DNA of 64,000 bases from Agapetus fuscipes (lineage: Eukaryota; Arthropoda; Insecta; Trichoptera; Glossosomatidae): positions 19,479,297 to 19,543,296 of the forward strand of contig OX637338.1 in NCBI GenBank assembly GCA_951799405.1. The letters are read 5' to 3'. This document shows, piece after piece, positions 21,901 through 31,605 of this stretch (position 1 is its first letter; the number at the start of each line of letters is the position of its first letter). The position numbers and the translations under genes are program-made. The notes under the pieces were generated by a model. It saw nothing but the letters and a program-made list of their open reading frames with translations. It searched no databases and had not been told where the DNA came from.

Positions 21901-24555
21901 GTATGCCCACAAACCAACACGTGTAGTTCGCGCTTACAAATGCTGAATGTGTACTTCCAAATAAAATCCAAACCTCAAATGAACATAAGCCCCACAACTT
22001 TTGCCGACCTTCCCTGAAACAGGGGTGACATTGGCAAAGTGAACCATTTTTTACAGTATGGGTGGTCAGCCTCATACCAACCTATAAGTCAAGGAAGAAC
22101 AACATTACAGTAAATTATCTTTTCTCTTGATTAATTTCTATCTAGAAGTTACAAAATACTTTTGAATTTTGCAGAAGTGCAGATAATCAACAATTTCATT
22201 CCTTTATCAACTTTTCTAAGAAGGTCATCAAACCATATCAAAGATCAATGCACCGGAAATTACTAAAGCAAAAAATCAGTTATTCCTTGACTTATAAGTT
22301 GGTATGAGGCTGACCACCCATACAGTAAAAAATGGCTCACTTTGCTAATGTCACCCCTGTTTCAGGGAATGTCGACAAAAGTAGCAGGGTGTATGTTCAT
22401 TTGAGGTTTCGATTTTAACCTGAGAGTGCACATGCAGCATTTGTAAGCACAGACTTATATGTATCTGCTAATGGGAATGCATTTAATAAGAATTTTAAAG
22501 TTAATACATCTTTGCAACTCAGATTACAGATACGAAGATGATTCTCAATGTCTGCATACATTATATTTATTTCATATATTCAAAACAAATACTTGATTGC
22601 TGACTTTGGCTCTATACGACTTACATATATATTTATTTTGTTCCCAGATTGCAGTCTATGATTCTTTCGGACTCCATCTCATCTTCTGTAAATAAATGCA
22701 TTGATTGATGAATAAAATAATCTGTTTTTCTTAGTTTACCGCTCAAAGTTCAGGAAGGCCATGTGGCCGTGGTAGAGGGCCGGCTTGACCGCGTCCCACG
22801 TGGACACGTTCTGTGCAAACTTGAGCTGGTTGCTGAGAGTCATGAGGTGCATGTTGGCGGTGATGTTCACGTGCAGTACCTGGAAGACAAACAAACAATC
22901 ACTGACCAACATGTTACATGTCAACTACCAGATAACCTCTTGTTTGTTTACTCGCTACATCATTGCATCTATCGTAAATACGGAAAGCAGTGTTTGGTTG
23001 ATAGTTCAGTTGGTAGAATGCTTGTGTCATGATTTACGGGTTCAATTTAATAAAAACTTTGGTTAATTTATTTCACACAATTTATCTTAAAATTCCGTTC
23101 ACATTTGGTCTAAACACAGAGTGGCTTTTTAACTGTTCAGCTCGACGGCTCTGATACAAGTCTCCCTTCAAAGTATCTTGGTCTCTATTAACAAGCATAC
23201 AAGAGTTATTCTGGCATATGCGAGACAATGCCAGAATAAGAGTTTTAGGCTCACACGGCCGGCTGATGATGCTGGAGTGATATTTTCCGGGATCTGTTGC
23301 CGTGGTCTGTGGGAGCTGGAGCTTCCGGACGTTTCGCCCATTTCTACAATGGGCTTCTTCAGCGTGAAGTATGATGATGAAGATGATCTTGATGAGAACT
23401 GTGATCCACATCACAGTTCTCATGAAATTCTCAAAAAGAAGAATGAAGATGCGCAATTGAAGTAGATTTATGCAGTGTTTTACACTCGGGGAACTGTTTA
23501 TATTTAACTGTCTCACCTTGAAGGCGTTCTTCTTACAGAGATCGTAAGCCACTCCCACAAAGCTGGTGGAGCCCGTCTTGGGCACCCTGTTGTAGATGAC
23601 CACCAGGTCGTCTGCGGGGGCCAGCGGGGGCGCGGCGCTCTGCCCTACTAGGGGGGACTCCACAACCGAAGGCTCTCGAGAACGCAGCCGGGCCAGAGAC
23701 AACTCTGGAACATGGAATGGATACTGTTGCACATTGTCTTTGAATTAGTGTTGTCAGGTTGGCTGCAGGAAACTGGCATTCCATCTTGGATTTGGACGTG
23801 ATGTTTTTTTTGAGCGCTGTTTCGTGATGTATTCACTCCTAGAGCGTTCGTAATATAATGTAGAAAATTTTATTGTTTTTAGTGCATTTCAAATCTTTTA
23901 ATTCCTTGACTTATAGGTTGGTATGAAGCTGACCACCCATACTGTAAAAAATGGTTTACTTTGCCAATGTCACCCCTGTTTCAGGGAAGGAGTTGCAGGG
24001 CTTACCTATGTTCATTTGAGATTGGGTTTTTATATTGTAGGTCCACATGCGGCATGTGTGAGCGCGAAATTATGCATGTCTGCTTGTGGGAATGCATTAA
24101 ATATGAATCTCAAATGATGCATATCTTTGCAACTTCGATTTAGATTTAGATGGTTCTATATCTTTCTCACATAATGAGGTAGGTGGTTCCAGGCCAGAGG
24201 ACCAGCAAATTATTAAAAACCCTGCATTCTTCGAAACAGGGGTGACATTGGCAAAGTGAACCATTTTATATTTATTTTATTTTTACAGTATTTGTGGTCA
24301 GCCTCATACCAACCTGTAAGTCAAGGAATATAAAATAATAAAAACAACAGTTGCGCTCTATGGCGGTAGTCTCTTTATGGCGTATTCTTGTTATTTTAAA
24401 ATGTTGATGTGTAATGAATATTGTTTCTAGGAAAGCGATGTATTCATACCCAGGTCACGGAGCTGCTCCTCCACCCGCCATATCTGCGTCTGGAAGTAAA
24501 CAACAAGCAGGGTGACCGCGATCAGAGCGGAGAACACCCACCTCTTGTTAAACAT
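18564..24555 (-). CDS. Hs2st: Heparan sulfate 2-O-sulfotransferase, complete, six exons
   Basis: The enzyme transfers sulfate from PAPS to the 2-O position of iduronic (and glucuronic) acid in heparan sulfate, in the Golgi lumen. The exons, 24555-24450, 23704-23517, 22879-22740, 20994-20856, 19885-19788 and 18966-18564, join in phase to 357 codons, the usual family length (human about 356). Seen: a type II membrane anchor at residues 7-21; the PAPS 5'-phosphosulfate loop [11 protein letters not shown] with Lys78; two NxT/S sites at 103 and 122; YHGHMAF with His135 and His137, the catalytic position; the 3'-phosphate site [15 protein letters not shown] at 159-173; and four conserved cysteines 196, 204, 217 and 223. 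Every key residue keeps one constant offset from the vertebrate numbering. The start is the first ATG before the anchor. Introns are full of LINE and SINE inserts, but no exon is damaged. In flies the pipe genes are paralogs, but this length and sequence fit Hs2st itself. Confidence 0.95.
19350..19668 (-). repeat. SINE-2 copy with alternative 3' part (Hs2st intron 5)
   Basis: Reverse head at 19668 and the alternative distal part (cagagactctagaggtctatg) shared with 3287-3555. Confidence 0.8.
19788..19885 (-). CDS. Hs2st: Hs2st exon 5
   Basis: Residues 192-223 plus two bases, with [12 protein letters not shown] and [11 protein letters not shown], the disulfide region. The acceptor is gtttcag|t and the donor g|gtaaga. 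Too short to appear as a long open frame. Confidence 0.92.
20318..20599 (-). repeat. SINE-1 copy (Hs2st intron 4)
   Basis: Tail aacgcaactaagctacac at the left; mutated head at the right. It directly abuts a SINE-2 body. Confidence 0.8.
20600..20798 (-). repeat. SINE-2 copy, diverged (Hs2st intron 4)
   Basis: Body with ggctggatggacctattg and a degraded head (ccgaagcgttaccatagac). Confidence 0.7.
20856..20994 (-). CDS. Hs2st: Hs2st exon 4
   Basis: Completes codon 145 and runs to 191. Carries the 3'-phosphate-binding helix. The acceptor is atttcag|a and the donor act|gtgaga. Confidence 0.95.
21135..21349 (-). mobile_element. hAT-type MITE, copy 3 (Hs2st intron 3)
   Basis: Reverse copy of the 215-bp family. 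Flanks tttaactt (21127-21134) and ttgaactt (21350-21357) form an 8-bp duplication with one mismatch. Confidence 0.8.
21690..21752 (+). repeat. CR1-like LINE tail
   Basis: agtcacgaaacggcgctata, followed by acaaatg and an att-repeat tail, as in 58085-58350 and 50575-50664. Confidence 0.55.
21848..22097 (-). repeat. LINE-A 3' UTR, subtype B (Hs2st intron 3)
   Basis: Full unit in reverse, very close to 13769-14020. Confidence 0.85.
22283..22530 (+). repeat. LINE-A 3' UTR copy (Hs2st intron 3)
   Basis: Begins exactly at ttccttgacttata and ends with a cagattacaga tail. Confidence 0.8.
22740..22879 (-). CDS. Hs2st: Hs2st exon 3
   Basis: Encodes residues 99-144 plus two bases: both glycosylation sites and the catalytic HGH. 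The acceptor is cttccag|gt and the donor g|gtaaac. Confidence 0.95.
22998..23046 (+). repeat. SINE-1 head scrap
   Basis: gatagttcagttggtagaat and gggttcaa mark a truncated tRNA-like head in Hs2st intron 2. Confidence 0.55.
23222..23380 (+). repeat. Dispersed repeat with ttccgg and gggct foldback
   Basis: tccgggatctgttgccgtgg through gtttcgcccatttctacaat and gggcttcttcagcgtg recurs at 41370-41475. It shares parts with the foldback at 47589-47790. Confidence 0.6.
23517..23704 (-). CDS. Hs2st: Hs2st exon 2
   Basis: Encodes residues 36-98: stem region and PAPS-binding loop. The acceptor is ttccag|ag and the donor aag|gtgaga. The Pro/Ala-rich stem ([11 protein letters not shown]) is GC-rich. Confidence 0.93.
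23902..24152 (+). repeat. LINE-A 3' UTR copy (Hs2st intron 1)
   Basis: Starts ttccttgacttatagg; ends in gatttagattt. Confidence 0.85.
24233..24328 (-). repeat. LINE-A 3' UTR, 3'-truncated (Hs2st intron 1)
   Basis: Keeps only the 5' 90 or so bases of the unit, plus a poly-T/A expansion. It lacks the tail, which is unusual for a retrotransposed LINE end. Confidence 0.7.
24450..24555 (-). CDS. Hs2st: Hs2st exon 1
   Basis: Encodes residues 1-35 plus one base: a short cytosolic tail, the transmembrane anchor and the stem start (EEQLRDL). The donor is G|gtatga. Confidence 0.9.
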
Positions 24556-25954
24556 CGTTATGTCGTGTCAAATATACTAGTTAACGCATCACACCGCCGA
24601 CTCGAGGAAGAACACATTACTGAAGGCTTTGTTTATAACACAGCTGCGCTTCTGTGGAGCCTTGTTTCAAAACACAAGCTAGATAAACACTGCCAGGTGA
24701 CAGCAGCCATACTTTTTCCACGATGTGTTGACAAATCAAATGTCAAAAAATGTCGGTAATGTAGGGAAAAGGGATCTACTACACCGACAAGAAACTGCTG
24801 CTCAACGTAAAGCAATATAAATACGCTAGATGTCTCTGTACAAACCTTTGAAAGGCGGCAAATTCATAATTTCAAATTTTATTCCTTTTGTAAAATACAA
24901 AAATTCAACAAAATTCCACCTAACTTCATACGGTTGATAAATTAAATGATAAGCATAAAAAGAGGCTCCGAAAATTGAATTTGTGCGTACAAGTGGGTAC
25001 GAGTTTTTCTTTTTCTTCGAACGGAATAAAAGCAGGATTTTATTTCAAATTTCATGGTAATTTTAGTGTTTTTTTTTCAGATTTTCAAAATGCGACACAA
25101 TGTCTACATTTATAATGCTAAGGAAGCGGTGACGCAACATGTGGTTTCTATTTATGCTCCATTTTGACATGCCGATATTTATTTTTAGCCTCCTGCAAGA
25201 ATATTCTAATTAGAATCGCGTGCTAACCACGTTCTTGTTTTCTTTTCTGCAATAAAACCAACATTAATTTTCGGAATAACAGTGGGCTCTAAAAATAAAA
25301 TCAATTTAAAGTCTTAATAAACGGGTTGTGTTTGGTGATGTTAGAAAATAAACAACAAGGCGCTGTGTGTGTGTTTTGAAAGGAAAAATGTAGATCTGTT
25401 TTGTTTTGGTGCAGATGTTTGACAGGTGGTTTTTCGTTGGTGAAGTAAAAATGCAGAACTGAGCTAATTGTTCGCAGGAAAATGTAACTGAAGACCTTAA
25501 ATTTATGCTGAAGAAATGTTTACGATGGTAAGTTATACATAGAGAACATACCTACTTCTAGTTCTATGTTTAATATTTAAATTTGAAAGACTAAACCTAA
25601 ATTAATAAATTATAAATTTTAATTTAATAAATTATTTAGCGACTGGCGTTTCTTGTTGAATCGTTGCCCAAGTGTCCTCCGCCAGCTCAGTCGTTGGTTA
25701 AGAGCGCCACCCTAAGCAGAACCCAGCTGCTGAAGATTGAAGACCTCTTAACATTTCACTCAATATTTTTTCATCAGCTTACTTTTTTTAACCTTATCGA
25801 GCTTTGAAACACGCATCACTTTTAATGGTCTAGCCAAGACATGGCCCACGGAGACTTCGATTTTTTTTGTTGGACATCGAAACATCATATCAATTTGTCT
25901 GGCGACAAGTAACAACTTATTATTATTGCGATAGGTTCGATAAAAGCAGACACT
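24556..25954. other. Upstream region of Hs2st; no gene recognised
   Basis: Should contain the Hs2st 5' UTR and promoter on the minus strand. No clear TATA box or initiator can be chosen. The rest is AT-rich without recognised repeats. Confidence 0.4.
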
Positions 25955-26130
25955 GAGCCCGTTACCACTTGTCGGGTGTCGGATCCGTATATTCATCGGA
26001 CGTTCCAGTTGCATAACATTTCGGACAAAATCGGTTTCCGACAAGTGTGAATAGCTCCATACATAATGTTCTGCCACTGGAACCTCCGATTAATATACGG
26101 ATCCGACACCCGACAAGTGGGAACGGGCTT
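25955..26130. mobile_element. Foldback MITE-a, copy 2
   Basis: Arms gagcccgttaccacttgtcg and the inverse ending gacaagtgggaacgggct; 176 bp, like the copy at 5377-5552. Confidence 0.8.
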
Positions 26131-26250
26131 TAACTCTGTTGGTATCTATTGAGATAGCGTTTCTATCCAAAGCCATTAAATTTTTGGACCACGACGCTTT
26201 GCGGCCCCCGAACTTTATACAAAATTGATCATGTGACCCGCAATATCTTA

Positions 26251-26424
26251 TGGGGCTTCCACACGCTTGCCAACCCATCACAAGTCAAGCGCACAGTGTG
26301 TCGTCTAGAACATGCTAGCTGGACAAAATTTTGTCTAATGGACTAATTTTGTCCAGCTAGCATGTTCTAGACGACACACTGTGCGCTTGACTTGTGATGG
26401 GTTGGCAAGCGTGTGGAAGCCCCA
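26251..26424. mobile_element. Perfect foldback MITE with TTA duplication
   Basis: A 174-bp element: two 80-base arms (26251-26330 and 26345-26424) that are exact reverse complements, around a 14-base loop. Ends are tggggcttccacacg and its inverse. It is flanked by tta at 26248-26250 and 26425-26427. TTA duplication fits PIF/Harbinger-type transposition. Confidence 0.9.
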
Positions 26425-26572
26425 TTATAATATGTTTGGGTACAAGGGAAATTTTAAACTTACTGGGCTTTTTTTAATTTCGTTCACGTGCTAGGAGAAT
26501 AAGAACAATGTGAGTTGAAAAAATATTTAGGTAGGTGCACTTAACCAAGAGTTAATTTAACCTGGCGAGATC

Positions 26573-26818
26573 CAGTACCCTTAGTACGAGTTGCAAAACT
26601 TGAGTAATGTAAAGTTTACGGCAATTATTAAAGAGTGATTTCCCCCAAAATCTGCCGTTTTTGTTTGTTTGAACTTGATTTTCTTCATCACTGTAACTCT
26701 TTTGCTAAGACCATAAAGTGTAAGAAACAAAAACGACAGATTTTGGGAGAAATCACGCTTTACCTAATATTTTCCGTAAACTTTACTTTTCTCAAGTTTT
26801 GCAACTCGTACCAAGGTC
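26573..26818. mobile_element. Foldback MITE-b, copy 2
   Basis: Arms cagtacccttagtacgag and the inverse gcaactcgtacc; the same family as 5553-5775. Confidence 0.75.
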
Positions 26819-28645
26819 TTGAAAATTGTTAACGCTCCGTTTCAAATTGACTCTGACGTTACGCGAGTTAGCAACGCGGAGAGGAAAGTTGATATACACT
26901 TAAGTAATGCTTTCCTTGAAACACAAACAGCCCCACATAAACTATTCCTGGATGTTTTTTTACTCCGTCATAACACAACTTTTGTTACGCCCTCATTAAG
27001 TAGGTACATAGTAAACATGCGGGGTACCTACCTACTTACCAAGATGCACCCCGACTAACTGCAGAGCATATTGTAAAGGCAATCTCCCGTCACAGGAAAT
27101 CGGGACTTGGAGAAGTCAGAAGTCTGTCTGCAGTGGCAGGATATGAATATGCGTGGAGTGGGTGTTGTTTTACCATCAGGCAGCGTGAAGCCCATTTGGG
27201 CGTGAAGGAGTTAAGTGTTTAGCTTCATGCTTTTGTAACTTTACTGCGGACTGATGTACAAAACAAACAAGTGCGGACAAAAGATCGTAAAACAATATTA
27301 TTTTATGCTGCACGTAGAGTGTAAAATGTTTATTTACTCCGTTTATAAACCCTCAGCTACAGTACTTACTGCAAGTATCTCATAAGCTGTAAGTTTAGTA
27401 ACCAGAGATGGGGAAACGATTTACTTTCATAAGTACATGCTTACTCAAATTGAAAAAGAAAGTAAATTCAGTCAGAAAATCATGCCATGTTGTGCTGTAA
27501 ACATTATCAGACAATGCCTGAAACCAACCTGCATAATTTTAGGGAATGCAACCTCGATCTCGCGGCATCTCGCCCTTTTTCCGATATTCAATCTTGACAA
27601 TTATAGGCACGGCCCCGTTTTTTTTAATATCGTTCGATATCTCGATCGAGACTTTGTTTCTGAGTGTCATTCACGTTAATTTATGCTACGCCTGACTGCC
27701 GACTGGTTTCAGCGCTTTATGTAGTTTTTTACTTTGTGTTTTGTTTGGAGATGTGTTTTCGAAATACAACCCATATTTTTCTAAATCTTTCTGGACTCGA
27801 GATCTTGAAATTATCAATCTTGGCACCACATTTAACACGAGACATCTCGAATCGCTTATCTTGATTCGAAATTGCATTTATGCTTCATATTTGTGCAAAA
27901 TAATATCCCTACTTACATTTGAAATAGTAAGCAAGCTTGTGTTCTTACGAAAGGACATTACTAAAATGTGATACTGCTTTCCTTAAACTTTCACGGATAT
28001 TTAAGTTTATTAAAACTGCTTTAATAGATTAGATTTTATTGGGCAGATTCTTTATCTTATGTTAAAAACTGTCAATTTAGTGAGTGCTTATATTTGTAAG
28101 GCTTCGCACAAGCCGCCCCGGTTTTTTAAATATTTTCTAATCAGAACAATCACGTTTTAAAGTTTCCCGCTACGACCAGCTGCCAGCTCGCACCCTCAGT
28201 CGCTTTTCCCGCGCAGCAGACACCGCTTGTCTCTGGTAGCGCGCCCGTGAAAAATATCATGTTCGAAATTCAAATTTAAAACTGCGTTCGATTTTCATAA
28301 GAATACATTTTTAATGCGTCTTGCTCGACTTTGTTTACTGATTTGTGATACGAAAATAAAACGTGTAGAATAATCCACGGATTAAAATGGGCGGGAGATT
28401 CACATTATATTAGAGAATAAAATGTTTTCCCTTGCCAATGGCTTACGAAATCTAAAATAAATATTTTTTGTTGCTAAATTTTTACAAGATTTAAAATAGG
28501 AATACATAGATAGCTTAGTTTCATATCATTAAGAGTTGTAATTTTTGGATACAAAAAATTGTAATACAAAAAAAAAAATCAACTAAAGATTGGTATTAGG
28601 TTGATCGCTAACACTGCTGAAAACATACTAGTATGCCCTTTTCAC
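26819..28645. other. No gene recognised
   Basis: AT-rich. Short open frames here have no recognisable product. Confidence 0.4.
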
Positions 28646-28649
28646 ACAT

Positions 28650-28790
28650 CATTAATTCTGTCCGGTTCAGCTATGTTTTTTCTATCCGGTGCCGGATGGG
28701 AAACCCAGAAGTGTATGTGGGGACGTATGGAAACTTTCACACGGTTCGTCCATCGTCCATAGGCAAACCGGACAGAATTTTGTGAAAATA
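28650..28790. repeat. Small foldback
   Basis: Inverted ends aattctgtccggtt and aaccggacagaatt, about 135 bp apart. Confidence 0.5.
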
Positions 28791-28824
28791 GCTTAAATTT
28801 GTTATATTCCGGACCGGTATTCAT

Positions 28825-29161
28825 AGTCCGGTCGATAGCTCAGGTGGTAGAGTGCTTGCATTCCATGCCGAAAGCTCGGGTTCGAATCCCACCGAAGGTG
28901 TCAGAAATGATTTCCCGTTTCGGTGTTTATTTCAAACCCCAAAATAAAATACCGGCAAGGTTTACTCAGCCTTTACAAGAAATGAGTACCAGCACTCTCG
29001 AGAGCTGGGAAACCGCCATTTCAACTGAAGTGGTTGGCGTAAGGCCGACCCCCTTACCTGTAAAAATAAATAGGTTGAACTCGCCACATGCGACCCCTTC
29101 GGGGATAACGCGGCAAGAAGTTACACTATATGTGTAGCTTAGTTGCGTTGCGTTGCGTTGT
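28825..29161 (+). repeat. SINE-1, full-length reference copy
   Basis: A tRNA-derived head (A box tagctcaggtgg, B box gggttcgaatccc), a body of about 230 bp, and a tail of tandem gttgc units. The best complete example with its tail; compare 34350-34682 and 51386-51734. Confidence 0.92.
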
Positions 29162-29402
29162 TAGCTGTTAAAATTTTGTTAGAGCGAACCTACACGTACG
29201 TTCTTGTAGATGAACCTGAATTTTTCATCCATATCTGCAACTTAGATTATACGTTAAAGATTATAGAATACTCAATAAAAGTACCTACTTGTATTAGTAT
29301 AGATGTACACGCCTTAAAATGAATTTAGATGACAGCTAAAGGATGCGGCCTTCAAACTCTTAATATCAAGGGGTTTTATTTTGTTTTTCAAAAAACTTAT
29401 TA

Positions 29403-29630
29403 CGGGGCTATTCTTAGACATATTAGTCGTCGGTTGAACTAGTGATGCATTTGTATGAAGACCTGTCAATCCAAGATGGCCGCAAGTGAACAGCTGATTT
29501 GTCTTCATACAAATGTTACCAAAATTCGGTAGGTAAGAATGACCGTGGTGATGAAACTTCCAGCCCGGACATCATTAGTTTGTCAAAGTGTGGGCTCAAC
29601 CGACGACTAAAATGTCTAAGAATAGCCCGG
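29403..29630. mobile_element. MITE with cggggctattcttagac ends
   Basis: 228 bp, flanked by tta on both sides (29400-29402, 29631-29633). Inverted termini contain agtcgtcggttga. The interior carries MITE-d arm motifs. A relative is at 59552-59785. Confidence 0.75.
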
Positions 29631-29999
29631 TTAAATTTTAGCGATTCAGCTGCCACCACATTGAACTATCCCAGATAGCATTTTAAACTTGTATCTGACT
29701 TGCAACAAGTTTGATGTGTCAAAAGTGAAGGCTTGCTGCAAGTTCACCATGGCAAGTATATACACTTGAGGCAAGTTTTAATCAAACTTTCTAGTTTCCC
29801 AGCAACAAGCTTGCAGAAACTTTGTCATAACAAAGTTCCCGTAAGGTTGTCATGACAAACTTGCAAAATGTTTGCTTCTGCAAATTATATACATTTTTTG
29901 ATATTATTATAATATTTAAAAAAACAAAATTAGAATAAAAAGATGAAATATTTTTATTTTATTTCATTTACAGTTTGCTTATAGTAGTAACAAAGTTTT

Positions 30000-30166
30000 A
30001 TAATAGTCACATCATCATCATCACTGGCACGACCTCCCTCAGCAAACGCTGCCAGCGCTGTCTATCCAACGTCTTCCTCCTCCAGTCCCACATTCCCACT
30101 GCACGGCTATCCGCCACCACTCCATCCAGCCATCTTGAACGTGGTCTTCTCACTGTCCGCCGTCCG
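30000..30166 (-). pseudogene. LINE C-terminal fragment inside the piggyBac-like element
   Basis: Minus sense reads RRPRSRWLDGVVADSRAVG-like with RRKTLDRQRWQRLL and a gatgatgatg tail, related to 6225-6345. Confidence 0.6.
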
Positions 30167-30791
30167 ATTGTGATGAATATAAATTGGGCTGCTGAACCGT
30201 ATTTTCAATTATTGCGTCATCTACAAATAATTGAAAATATTCCAGTGACGTTAAAATTTTAATGGATTGTAAAAAACTGGCAGTACACGTTGTGTCGGGG
30301 ATATCCAAGTCACGGTGTCGCCAGCGTACTTCTGTCCACAACGAATGGGCCTGATGTTGTCCATCATCTTCCACCGCATTTGCTTCTTCCTCCTGGTCAA
30401 CATCACTAGGTGCCTGAAAAGAAATAAATAGTTACGTTTATAATATCATCCACAAATAAAATAGAAATTGGAACCATAGAAAACCTATTTTAGAGGACTT
30501 CAGTCAATGTCAATGCAGTACAATCTATGATTAATTATAAAGATACGAGTTTAAAGGTACCGATTTATAGCTAATTTGTTGAGATATATTTTGAATAAAA
30601 TGAGGATTTTTTAATAGATAAATAAAAAAAAAAATACTAACGTTTATTTCAATGGGCATCCCAATTATCTGGCTCAACTCGTCTGCAGCCATCTCCTGGT
30701 CACCGTTTTCGATCCTTGGCTCCCACCAGGTTGTAATTTCGTCATCTTCATCTTCAAGTTCTACATCTGATGCATTTCCATTCAAACGCAT
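30150..30791 (-). pseudogene. piggyBac-like transposase N-terminus, two exons
   Basis: An ATG at 30791 opens 50 codons (30791-30642) of acidic sequence (VELEDEDDE, PRIENGDQEMAADELSQ), ending at a donor, c|gttagt. A good acceptor, ttttcag|g, opens a second exon at 30413. It reads through DLDIPDTTCTASF and SLEYFQLFVDDAII to VQQPNLYSSQ, which resembles the start of DDE_Tnp_1_7 piggyBac transposases. The frame then enters LINE-derived sequence near 30168 and stops at 30150. The catalytic aspartates are missing. An acidic two-exon leader is also seen in domesticated PGBD genes, but this copy looks broken. Confidence 0.55.
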
Positions 30792-31403
30792 ATTAATCTC
30801 TCAAATAGAGTAAGACATCTGAAAAAATAAAATAGTAAGGCTGTTAAAAATGACCTCAAAATCCTGTGTATGTTCAAACCATTGTTATTTTGTATACAAA
30901 AAAAAGTACTAAAAAACATAGAACTTGCTACAAATTATATACTGTTAAATAGTTTATGAACTAAGGAACACGCTAAAAATGATTTTTTTTCAATTTAATG
31001 TATAATTACCTTGAAAATTGACGATTTCGAGGGGAAGAATTGTCAGAGTTGAAACGCAAGCCGGCTTGACAGTTGACAGACGCTCACAAGACGCTATGGC
31101 GGTTAAAATGCACTATGCAGGCAGGAAACATAAAGAAAAAATATAATGCTGTGAGCACAACGTTGCAGCAATATTGCAACAAACTTATTTTGTCATATTT
31201 GACATGACAATATAAATTTAAATACAAATCAAACTTGCAGCAAACTGACCTGCTATCTGGGATCAAAAGTGAAGTTTTACAAAATGGCAACAATGACGTT
31301 AGTTCCGATTTTCACTACGTTGAGCTTAAGCCGTGCCAATCCGTAAGAGTACAAAGTCCTTAAAAGATACCTTTAGTGATTTTCCTCGTGTGCTGGGAGC
31401 GCC

Positions 31404-31605
31404 ATGATGACGGAGCGTGCTCTTGTGTGCAGTATGTCAGGCGAGGCGTCTCCTCCGCCGCCGCCCCCGCCCCCGGGCAGCTGCCCCCTGTGCCGGCGGG
31501 CGTGCACGGAGCCCCGCGTGCTGCCCTGCCTGCACACCTTCTGCGCGGCCTGCCTGCTGCGCCTGCCGCCCCTGCCTCTCCGGAGGCGCCCCCACGGCAA
31601 CGCAG
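31404..31605 (+). CDS. TRIM45: TRIM45 exon 1
   Basis: Residues 1-67 plus one base: a poly-Pro leader (residues 17-24) and the first six RING ligands (CPLC, CLHTFCAAC). Met1, Met2 and Met11 are all possible starts; the first in-frame ATG is used. Donor g|gtgagc. Confidence 0.93.

Larger units (their letters stand above)
29670..31261 (-). mobile_element. Truncated piggyBac-like element
   Basis: Inverted ends CCCAGATAGCA (29670) and TGCTATCTGGG (to 31261) bound 1.59 kb. Both subterminal regions carry repeated aaacttgc / gcaagttt words of the kind transposases bind. The only coding sequence is the N-terminal ORF described separately, so the element cannot make a full transposase. The flanking tetramers, ctat and atca, are not the TTAA expected for piggyBac, so the superfamily rests on protein resemblance. 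Confidence 0.55.

Noticed and set aside
28825..28900. tRNA gene
   Set aside because: The A and B boxes are SINE-1 head sequence, repeated at about ten other places with the same body and tail and no good cloverleaf. The same reasoning applies to the SINE-2 heads.
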